15,438 nucleotides of DNA from Myxococcales bacterium UBA5297 (GTDB lineage Bacteria > Myxococcota > Myxococcia > Myxococcales > UBA5297): NCBI GenBank assembly GCA_002408385.1, contig DHSB01000152.1, positions 308 through 15,745 of the forward strand, in the 5' to 3' direction. The notes beneath the pieces were generated by a model. That model made no database searches. It was not told where the DNA came from and saw only the letters and a program-made list of their open reading frames with translations. Position 1 is the stretch's first letter. Each line of letters begins with the position of its first letter. Position numbers and translations under genes: made by a program. Of the stretch, positions 5,511-11,864 are shown in pieces.

Positions 5511-8090
5511 TCAGGTGCCAATCCGCCGCAGCGAGATGAGCGGCGCGCCCTCCGCCCGCGGCGCGTTCAAGTCGACGATGCAGCCGAGCATCCAGTCGGT
5601 CTCGCCCTCGGGATCGACCACCCGTTGGATCGCCTCCCAGCGCAGCGCGCCGTCCTCGTGCAGCAGCGTGTTGTGCGGCAGGCGCGCCTTGGGCTTCAGG
5701 TCGATGAACGCGTGCTCGGCAAAGTAGGGCTCCATCGCCTTGGCGAGCCCTTCGACGTCCCACTCCTGCTCGCCCTCGAGCGGCTCGATGCAGGCGAGCG
5801 CGCTCTCGTAGTCCTTGGCGGCGAGCGCCTTGAGCAGCGCGTGCAGCTCGTTGCGCACCCGGGCGGCGAAGGCGCGCGGGTTCTGCGCGAGCACGCGCGG
5901 ATCGTCCTCGGGCAGCCGCACCGGCGCCGGCTCCTCGTCCGGCCGCGGCGGGGGAATGGGGACGCCCTTCTCGGCCGCGCGCATGCGCTCCCACTCGTCG
6001 AGCAGGCTCGAGTCAACCCGTCGCAGCATCTCGCGCAGGTGCGTGAGGATGTCCTCGACGGCCTCGTCGCGCGCGCTCTCGGGCACGGTGTGCGCGAGCA
6101 CCTTGTAGGCCTCGGACAGGTAACGCAGCAGCACGCCCTCGCTGCGCTGCAGGCCGTATTCGAGGACGTAGTCGTTGAACCCGTAGAGCCGCTCGAACAG
6201 GTCGCGGGCGATCGACTTGGGCCGGATGTCCTCGCCGCGCACCCAGGGGTGCCTCTCGGCAAAGGCGGCGAAGGTGCCCCAGATGAACTCGGCGTTGGGC
6301 CGCAACGGCTCGACCTTCTCGAGCGCGGCGATGCGGTCTTCGTAGGGGACGCCCTGCGCTTTGAGCTCGGCAATCTTGTCGCCCTTGAGCTTGTCGACCT
6401 GGCGCAGCAGCACGACCTCCGGGTTCTCGAGGATCGCCTCGACGAGCGAGAGCAGATCGAGCGCGTAGCTCTCGCTCTCGCGGTCGAGCGCGTCCACCGC
6501 GGAGACGAGGTAGAGCGAGAGCGTGTAGTAGAGCGAGAAGTCGCGCTGCAGGTCCTCGCTCACCTCGACGAAGCAACCCGGGCCGTCCTTGTAGGGAAGC
6601 ACCTCGACGATGCCCGCCTTGCGCAGCGCGCGAAACTGCGCCGCGGCCTTGCGTCGGAAGCGCCGCTTGGAGTTGTCGCTCTCGTGCGAACGGCCGATGA
6701 GCTCGACGAGCCGCCCGTAGCCGCCCTTGGGCCACAGCCCGTCGGCCTGCAGCAGGTTGACGAGCATCGAAAAGGTGACGTCGAAGCGCGACTCGAGCAC
6801 CTCGGGCGCCTTGGTGAGCAGCCGCTCGAAGGTCTGGCGGTCGTAGTGGACGTAGCCTTTCTGCGGAGGTTGCTTCTTCTGCACCTTCTTGCCGCCGGTC
6901 GCCTTGGCCGCGAGCTTGAGGTTCTCGATGACGTGCTCGGGGGCCTGCACGACGACCAGGCCGCGGTCGTCGAAGCCCTTGCGCCCGGCGCGCCCGGCGA
7001 TCTGGTGGAAGTCGCGCACCTTGACGATGCCCATCTTCTCGCCGTCGAACTTGCACAGCTTGGTGAAGAGCACGGTGCGGATGGGGATGTTGATGCCCAT
7101 GCCCAGCGTGTCGGTGCCGCTGACGACCTTGAGCATCCCCTTCTGCGCGAGCCGCTCGGTCAGGCGCCGGTACTTGGGCATCACGCCAGCGTGGTGCAGC
7201 CCGACCCCGGCCTTCAGAAAGCGCTCGATGTCCTTGCCGTAGGGCGTGTCGAACTTGACCCCGACCAGCGCCTCGCGCAGCGCCTGCTTCTCCTCCTTGT
7301 TGGTGAGGTTGACGCTGGTGAGCGCCTGGGCCTGCTCGGCGGCCGCCCGCTGGGTGAAGTTGACGAGGTAGATGGGCGCTTGGCCCTTCTCGATGAGCTC
7401 GGCGATGGTCTCGTGGACCGGGGTCTCGCGGTACTCGAAGTCGAGGGGCACCGGGCGCTCGAGGCCCGAGACCACGGCGACCTTGCGCCGCGACAGCTTG
7501 GCCAGGTGCTCCTCGATGTGCGAGGTCGGCCCGAGCGTCGCCGACATCAACAGGAAGGTCGCCTGGGGCAGCGACAGCAGCGGGATCTGCCAGGCGACCC
7601 CGCGCTCTTTGTCCGCGTAGTAGTGGAACTCGTCCATCACCACGTAGTCGACCTGCGCGCCCTCCTCGCGCAGCGCGAGGTTGGCGAGGATCTCCGCGGT
7701 GCAGCAGATGATCGGCGCCTCGCGGTTGACGGCCGCGTCGCCGGTCATCATCCCTACGTTCTCGGCCCCGAAGGTCTCGCAGAGGGCGAAGAACTTCTCA
7801 TTCACCAAGGCCTTGATCGGGCAGGTGTAGTAGGAGGTCTTGCCCTCGGCCATCCCCTTGAAGTGCAGGGCCTCGGCGACCAGCGACTTTCCCGAGCCGG
7901 TCGGCGTGCCGAGGATGACGTGCTTGCCGTCGAGCAGCTCGAGGATCGCCTCCTCCTGCGCCGGGTAGAGCGTCAGGCCGCGCTCGCTGACCGCGGTCAG
8001 AAAGCGCGAGAGCAGCTCGTCCGCGCTCGGCTGGCTGCCGGGCGCCGGGAGGTGGGCGGCGAGGGTCGTAGGCATGTTGGGCAGGTTCAT
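5511..8090 (-). CDS. DEAD/DEAH-box (Ski2-like) helicase with DUF3516 C-terminus, 859 aa
   Basis: This is an ATP-dependent superfamily 2 helicase. The motifs run in order: Walker A GTPTGSGKS (61-69), Ia-like PIKALVNEKF (91-100), motif II DEFH (153-156), motif III SAT (183-185), HHAGVMP (299-305), SGTDTLGMGINIP (324-336) and motif VI HQIAGRAGRKG (362-372). The motif-V/VI forms are those of the Ski2/Mtr4 branch. The Lys/Gln linker near 400-410 and the long alpha-helical C-terminal region (about 410-859) match DUF3516 helicases, annotated as RNA helicases mostly from Actinobacteria. RNA unwinding in turnover is therefore inferred. The start at 8090 has GAGG five bases upstream. The in-frame GTG at 8222 would add a low-complexity N-terminus running through a terminator-like hairpin. 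It diverges from the HU gene. Confidence 0.9.
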   Translation of the reverse strand: MNLPNMPTTLAAHLPAPGSQPSADELLSRFLTAVSERGLTLYPAQEEAILELLDGKHVILGTPTGSGKSLVAEALHFKGMAEGKTSYYTCPIKALVNEKFFALCETFGAENVGMMTGDAAVNREAPIICCTAEILANLALREEGAQVDYVVMDEFHYYADKERGVAWQIPLLSLPQATFLLMSATLGPTSHIEEHLAKLSRRKVAVVSGLERPVPLDFEYRETPVHETIAELIEKGQAPIYLVNFTQRAAAEQAQALTSVNLTNKEEKQALREALVGVKFDTPYGKDIERFLKAGVGLHHAGVMPKYRRLTERLAQKGMLKVVSGTDTLGMGINIPIRTVLFTKLCKFDGEKMGIVKVRDFHQIAGRAGRKGFDDRGLVVVQAPEHVIENLKLAAKATGGKKVQKKQPPQKGYVHYDRQTFERLLTKAPEVLESRFDVTFSMLVNLLQADGLWPKGGYGRLVELIGRSHESDNSKRRFRRKAAAQFRALRKAGIVEVLPYKDGPGCFVEVSEDLQRDFSLYYTLSLYLVSAVDALDRESESYALDLLSLVEAILENPEVVLLRQVDKLKGDKIAELKAQGVPYEDRIAALEKVEPLRPNAEFIWGTFAAFAERHPWVRGEDIRPKSIARDLFERLYGFNDYVLEYGLQRSEGVLLRYLSEAYKVLAHTVPESARDEAVEDILTHLREMLRRVDSSLLDEWERMRAAEKGVPIPPPRPDEEPAPVRLPEDDPRVLAQNPRAFAARVRNELHALLKALAAKDYESALACIEPLEGEQEWDVEGLAKAMEPYFAEHAFIDLKPKARLPHNTLLHEDGALRWEAIQRVVDPEGETDWMLGCIVDLNAPRAEGAPLISLRRIGT

Positions 8091-8187
8091 TCTGGCCTCG
8101 GGAAAGGCCCTGTTTATCCCACGGGAACAATCGCCGCGACCCGAATCGCCCCCGCTCGCGACCCCAAGCAAGGCCGGTTCGGAAGGG

Positions 8188-8210
8188 AAAAAGGCGGCAA
8201 AATGCCCGCC
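8188..8210 (-). terminator. Intrinsic terminator-like hairpin in helicase leader
   Basis: Read on the minus strand: GGCGG, one bulged G, CA, a TTT loop, TG, CCGCC, then TTTTT. This is a seven-pair stem followed directly by a T5 run, the classical factor-independent form. It lies about 100 bases upstream of the helicase start on the same strand. The next gene upstream faces the other way, so it does not end a visible gene. It could be an attenuator for the helicase, or it could stop transcripts arriving from the HU side. Confidence 0.5.
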
Positions 8211-8215
8211 TCCTC

Positions 8216-8246
8216 TTGACACGACCTGCCAAGCAAGCGGTATTCC
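8216..8246 (+). promoter_or_regulatory. Candidate upstream promoter for the HU gene
   Basis: A perfect TTGACA (8216-8221) is followed after 19 bases by TATTCC (8241-8246), within AAGCGGTATTCC. The spacing is longer than the ideal 17, which lowers confidence. It would give a leader of more than 200 bases on the HU mRNA. Confidence 0.3.
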
Positions 8247-8371
8247 TTACGTCCGCTCGACAACGCGAGGCGACTCGAAGACGCCCGCGCGAGCGAACCA
8301 AAGGGAAGGGAGCGCGGAAAAACCCATGAGCGGAACAAACGTCCACGCTCCCACACTTGCCACTCGACCAT

Positions 8372-8403
8372 GCAAGCATGCGCTTGCCTGAAAGCGGTAT
8401 AAG
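8372..8403 (+). promoter_or_regulatory. Candidate proximal HU promoter and GCAAGC/GCTTGC inverted repeat
   Basis: TATAAG at 8398-8403 is a good -10 match within AAGCGGTATAAG. No good -35 lies 16-18 bases upstream. That position instead holds a perfect 6-bp inverted repeat, GCAAGC (8372-8377) and GCTTGC (8382-8387), which could be a regulator site at the -35 region. It would leave a leader of about 50 bases before the HU ATG. Confidence 0.35.
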
Positions 8404-8461
8404 TGCCCTCGGCGAACGCGCCCCCGGCGCGATCGCGCTCACCCAACGGAGACGAAACCAA

Positions 8462-8785
8462 ATGGCCAAAGCCGCTGCAGCTCCCAAGAAGCCGATGACG
8501 AAGTCGGAGATCTTCACCGCCATCGCCGCCGAGACCGAGATGTCTCGCAAGGAGGTGGCGAAGGTCTTCGACGAGCTCTCCAAGCTCATCGCCAAGAACC
8601 TGAAGAAGGGCCCGGGCGTCTTCACCGTCCCTGGCCTGCTGAAGATCACCGTCGTGCGCAAGCCCGCCACCAAGGCGCGCAAGGGCACCAACCCCTTCAC
8701 CGGCGAGGCGATGACCTTCAAGGCCAAGCCGGCGCGCAACGTCATCAAGGTGCGCCCGCTCAAGAACCTCAAGACCATGGTCTAA
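8462..8785 (+). CDS. HU-family DNA-binding protein, 107 aa
   Basis: This is a nucleoid-associated protein of the HU/IHF fold that binds and bends DNA as a dimer. The N-terminal helices fit MTKSEIFTAIAAETEMSRKE (12-31). The beta-arm and C-terminal signature is GTNPFTGEAMTFKAKPARN (75-93), equivalent to the GRNPQTGE..KIPAS...F region of classical HU. It is longer than the usual 90 residues, with an Ala/Lys-rich N-terminal extension (MAKAAAAPKK) and a basic tail (KVRPLKNLKTMV). The loop GPGVFTVPGLLKITVV (50-65) replaces the usual GFGTF. This longer variant is seen in deltaproteobacteria. GGAG lies at 8448-8451, a rather long ten bases before the ATG. A stable hairpin follows the stop. Confidence 0.92.
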   Translation: MAKAAAAPKKPMTKSEIFTAIAAETEMSRKEVAKVFDELSKLIAKNLKKGPGVFTVPGLLKITVVRKPATKARKGTNPFTGEAMTFKAKPARNVIKVRPLKNLKTMV

Positions 8786-8796
8786 AGCCTTCTTTT

Positions 8797-8825
8797 CGAG
8801 CCGGCGGCTCCCGCCCCCCGGCTCG
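8797..8825 (+). terminator. Strong hairpin after the HU gene
   Basis: CGAGCCGG (8797-8804) and CCGGCTCG (8818-8825) form a perfect 8-bp stem with a 13-base loop, starting 11 bases after the HU stop codon. No T-run follows (a T4 precedes it instead), so it may act as a Rho-assisted or transcript-stabilising 3' structure rather than a classical terminator. Confidence 0.5.
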
Positions 8826-8974
8826 CGAAGGAAGACGGGAGCAGGGCCGGTTGCTTGCGACAGGTGTTGCGCCCCCAGAGGCCGACTGCACCAACGCCCG
8901 TGCTCTGCTCCCCCGCTCTTGCGCTCCGGTGCAGGCCTCCCCGCCTGCCGCCCCCTTCCGACCGACCGACAACG

Positions 8975-9010
8975 TTGACCCGCCGCCGGCACGCCCGCGG
9001 ATGCTACGCT
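8975..9010 (+). promoter_or_regulatory. Weak candidate promoter for the MopE-like gene
   Basis: TTGACC (8975-8980) and an extended -10-like TGCTACGCT (9002-9010) precede the gene, but their spacing of about 24 bases is too wide for a standard sigma-70 pair. The -10-like element may work with another -35. No other promoter-like signal was seen in the 256 bases between the HU stop and this gene. Confidence 0.2.
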
Positions 9011-9041
9011 TTCGCCCTCTCCATCCTCGAAGGAGCCGACG

Positions 9042-11387
9042 ATGCGCCGTGCGTACATCTGTCTGCCTGCGCTTCTCCTCTTCGAGGCCGCCGCCTTCGC
9101 GTCGGTCCTCGGCAATCAGTCTCTCGTCGACGAGCCCCGCCCCATCGCGGTCGACGCCAATCGCGGCGCGATAGCCGTCGAGTTCGCCGCGCAGCACACC
9201 GGCAGGCTCACGGCCGCCTCCTTCCACCTCGCGCAGGTGGGCGCGGCAGGCGACGCTGATCGCTCCTACAAGATCGGCCTGCGCGCGCCCGCCGCGGGCG
9301 GCGAACCCGGAGCCTGGCTGGGCGCGCAGGCGACGCGCGGCGCCCAGTCCGCCGGCTGGTGGGAGGCGACCATCTCGGCCGACGTGGTCGCCGGCCAGAG
9401 CTACTTCCTGATGCTCGAGAGCGCCAACACCGGCACCGGCCGCATCGCGAGCCTGACCGCGACCACGCCCGAGACCGACCGCGTCCCCAGCTCTCAAGCC
9501 GACAGCCCGCGCGCGCTTTGGGAGCGCTCGGCGAGCGGCACCTGGTCGGTCATCGCCGGCCTCGAGCCGGTCTTTTTCCTGCGCTATCAGCAGACCGAGA
9601 CCACCTGCGGCGGCACCTACCCGCGCATCGAGGGCAACCCCTACGTGGTCCGCTCGAAGGCCATCGTCTGGTACGAGGCGCGCGTCACCCAGACCTTCGT
9701 CGCGCCCGGCGCCATCGAAGTCTCGTCCATCGAGGTCCTGCTCGAGGCGGTCGCCGGGCGTCCCGAGGTGAGCCTCCAGACCTCCGCGGGCAACGTGCTC
9801 GCCTCCGGCCGGCTGCAGGCAGGCAGCCCGCAGGGGGCCGCGACCTGGTACACGCTGTCGGTGCCCGCGGTCGCGCTCGCGGCCAACCAGACCTACCGGC
9901 TCGTGCTGAGCACGCCGCTCTCCAGCGTGCGCGCCGACTGGGTCACCTCGAAGACCACCGACTCCACCAATCCCTGCGCGCTCTACCCTCGCGCGACCTT
10001 CCAGGGCGGAGAGCACCACGTCACCATCAAGCAAGGGATCTCGACGCTCGAGCGCGTCGACGAGGACGCGGTCTTCCGCCTCGCGACCTGCGCGGCCGAC
10101 CACGTCTATTACCGCGACGCCGACGGCGATGGCTTCGGCGACCCGGCCGTATCGCGGAACGGCTGCTCGGCGCCCGACGGGTTCGTCGAGGTGGCCGGAG
10201 ATTGCGACGACTCCGCCGCCACGGTCCATCCGGGCGCCGAAGAGGACTGCGACGGCCTGGACAACGACTGCAACGGCCTGGTCGACGACATCCCGCCGAG
10301 CGCGGTGCCGCAGTGCGAGGAGCATCGGGGCGTCTGCGGTGAGGCCCGCAAGCGGTGCGACGGCGCTCTCGGCTGGCGCCCGTGTGTCGAGGAAGACTAC
10401 GGCCCGGACTACGAGGGCTTCGAGACCCGCTGCGACGGCCTGGACAACGACTGCAACGGCGCGGTCGACGACATCCCGGTCTCGCGCGCCGAGCCCTGCG
10501 AGAAGACGACCGGCGTCTGCGCGAACAGCACCCGGCTGTGCAGCGACGGGCAATGGCTGCCGTGCGACGACTCGCGCTACGGACCGCTCTACCAGCCGGT
10601 CGAGGACCGGTGCGACGGCCAGGACAACGACTGCGACGGCGAGGTCGACGAGGCCCCGGCGCTCGAGCCGTGCGGACGGCAGTACGGAGTCTGCGCCGGC
10701 GCGATGAAGAGCTGCCGCAACGGCTTTCTCGTCGAATGCAGCGATACCGACTTCGCCCACCACAATCCGGCCTACGAGTTCCCCGTCGAGACGCTGTGCG
10801 ACGGGCTCGACAACGACTGCGACGGGGTCGTGGACAACGTCTTCTCGATAAGCCAGGAGCTGTGCGTCAACCAGCTCGGCGTCTGCGAGGGCTCGCTGCG
10901 GCTGTGCGGCGGGAGCCAGCCGGGCGACTGCAGCGAGACCGACTACACCAGCCACAACGCGGCCTACGAAACCGAAGAGACGCTGTGCGACGGGCTCGAC
11001 AACGACTGCGACGGCACGGTCGACAACCTGCCCGACCGGCTCCTGGCGCTGTGTGAGAACCAGGAGGGCGTCTGCGCCGGCACGCGAATGGTCTGCCGCT
11101 CGGGCGAGATGATGGGCTGCGACCCGGCTTTCTTCGCGCTCAACCTCCCGGGCTACGAGAGCCCGGAGATCTCGTGCGACGCCTTGGACAACGACTGCGA
11201 CGGCATCACCGATCCACCCGGAGTCTGCACGGGCGCCGACGCGGGAGTCCCGAGGCGCGACGCGGGCGTCTCGCCTCCAACCGCGTCCGATGCCGAGGGC
11301 TGCGGCTGCTCGACGACCGGGACACCGCTCCTCGCGCTGGGGCTGGTGGCGCTGCTTCCCCTCAAGAGGCGCCGCCAGCGCACCTGA
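9042..11387 (+). CDS. Secreted MopE-like repeat protein with MYXO-CTERM, 781 aa
   Basis: This is a predicted exported, surface-anchored protein. Residues 1-22 form a signal peptide (MRRAYICLPALLLFEAAAFA). Residues about 25-185 and 195-350 look like two beta-rich domains, each ending near a VFxLR/VFRLA strand; the first resembles the 'choice-of-anchor' families. A canonical MopE-type segment (about 355-416) contains YRDADGDGFGD and GDCDDSAATVHPGA. It is followed by six CD.xDNDCxG motifs with first Cys at 403, 464, 524, 587, 649 and 712, about 61 residues apart, with four further Cys in most repeat units. The Asp-rich loops suggest Ca2+ or other metal binding. The C-terminus GCGCSTTG, hydrophobic 761-774, KRRRQR fits MYXO-CTERM sorting by a myxosortase. 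The ATG at 9042 has GGAG eight bases upstream. Its ligand is unknown. Confidence 0.85.
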   Translation: MRRAYICLPALLLFEAAAFASVLGNQSLVDEPRPIAVDANRGAIAVEFAAQHTGRLTAASFHLAQVGAAGDADRSYKIGLRAPAAGGEPGAWLGAQATRGAQSAGWWEATISADVVAGQSYFLMLESANTGTGRIASLTATTPETDRVPSSQADSPRALWERSASGTWSVIAGLEPVFFLRYQQTETTCGGTYPRIEGNPYVVRSKAIVWYEARVTQTFVAPGAIEVSSIEVLLEAVAGRPEVSLQTSAGNVLASGRLQAGSPQGAATWYTLSVPAVALAANQTYRLVLSTPLSSVRADWVTSKTTDSTNPCALYPRATFQGGEHHVTIKQGISTLERVDEDAVFRLATCAADHVYYRDADGDGFGDPAVSRNGCSAPDGFVEVAGDCDDSAATVHPGAEEDCDGLDNDCNGLVDDIPPSAVPQCEEHRGVCGEARKRCDGALGWRPCVEEDYGPDYEGFETRCDGLDNDCNGAVDDIPVSRAEPCEKTTGVCANSTRLCSDGQWLPCDDSRYGPLYQPVEDRCDGQDNDCDGEVDEAPALEPCGRQYGVCAGAMKSCRNGFLVECSDTDFAHHNPAYEFPVETLCDGLDNDCDGVVDNVFSISQELCVNQLGVCEGSLRLCGGSQPGDCSETDYTSHNAAYETEETLCDGLDNDCDGTVDNLPDRLLALCENQEGVCAGTRMVCRSGEMMGCDPAFFALNLPGYESPEISCDALDNDCDGITDPPGVCTGADAGVPRRDAGVSPPTASDAEGCGCSTTGTPLLALGLVALLPLKRRRQRT

Positions 11388-11480
11388 AGCTCCGTCGAGA
11401 AAACCTTCTTCGACTCCGTCCGGTTCCGCTCGCCCTGAACTACCGACCTTGAGATTCGCTGCGCGGCAGCACGGTTTTCG

Positions 11481-11494
11481 GAAGGCCGGCCTTC
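11481..11494. repeat. Perfect 14-bp palindrome GAAGGCCGGCCTTC
   Basis: The two 7-bp halves are exact complements with no spacer, which suits a dimeric protein site on DNA better than an RNA hairpin. GCAC (11469-11472) and GTGC (11495-11498) extend the dyad if eight bases bulge on the left. It lies about 95 bases after the MopE-like gene and 370 bases before the kinase. Confidence 0.4.
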
Positions 11495-11606
11495 GTGCCG
11501 AGAACCCTCGAATCGGCCCCGCCTCTGCTCGATTCCTCGACGGGCGCATCTCTGTGCGCCAACCTGCGACCTATCGCTTGGGTTCCGGGCGTCAGGCCAG
11601 GCTGTG

Positions 11607-11640
11607 CGGAGTCGAAGGGCCGCTCGACTGCGCTCGAGGT
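11607..11640. repeat. Fragment of dispersed repeat family
   Basis: CGGAGTCGAAGGGCCGC (11607-11623) matches the complement of the arm at about 5430-5447 with one or two differences. It is followed by CTCGACTGCGCTCGAGGTGA, echoing the CGCTCGGGGTGACCGG end seen at 42-57 and 5469-5484. It appears to be a short copy of the same family. Confidence 0.45.
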
Positions 11641-11864
11641 GACGGGGGGGCGGGCCGAGCTCGAGGAGATTTCGCGACGATCTCCCCAGCAAAGCCAACC
11701 GGGGCCGCACGCCGCGCTTGCTTTGCCCCAGGCGTCGGCAAAAGACGGCGCTTCGGGCGCGGGTTTCACCGCCTGCGAACGCGCGCGGCCCCGCACTCGA
11801 TGGCCGTCCGGGATCTCGACGGACTTCACTTGTCGGGAGACACTATCGACGTTCGACTCAACGG

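Larger units (their letters stand above)
8091..8461. promoter_or_regulatory. Divergent region between helicase and HU genes
   Basis: These 371 bases must serve both genes. On the minus strand a hairpin with a T5 tail lies in the helicase leader (8188-8210). On the plus strand TTGACA (8216-8221) is followed 19 bases later by TATTCC, and a second -10-like TATAAG is at 8398-8403. The string AAGCGGTAT occurs at both places (8235-8243 and 8392-8400). No protein-coding gene is supported in the gap. Confidence 0.5.
11388..11864. other. 477-bp intergenic region before the kinase gene
   Basis: No gene is supported. The stretch holds a 14-bp perfect palindrome (11481-11494), hairpins at 11543-11560 (GGCGCA/TGCGCC) and 11665-11685 (GGAGAT/ATCTCC), and a fragment of the dispersed repeat family (11607-11640). 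The kinase promoter should lie near its 3' end, but no convincing -35/-10 pair was recognised. Confidence 0.5.

Noticed and set aside
5625..8219. Long open frame on the plus strand opposite the helicase
   Set aside because: It is antisense to a helicase with a full motif set; the translation is Leu/Gly/Arg/Asp-rich without domains, a typical high-GC artefact.
8091..8222. Helicase start at GTG 8222
   Set aside because: The extension reads through a terminator-like hairpin and is low complexity; the ATG at 8090 has a good GAGG site.
8326..8391. 21-codon upstream ORF before the HU gene
   Set aside because: It begins at an ATG with a distant GGGAG, ends in the proximal promoter candidate and shows no run of regulatory codons; a leader peptide cannot be supported.
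10240..11210. Regularly spaced near-identical DNA that could suggest a CRISPR-like array
   Set aside because: The period is 183-189 bp, in frame and codon-conserved; it encodes protein repeats in an intact gene.
8769..11549. Very long open frame on the minus strand opposite the MopE-like gene
   Set aside because: It is an antisense shadow: Val/Ala/Arg-rich low-complexity translation with no family motif, mirrored on repeats of a strongly supported plus-strand gene.
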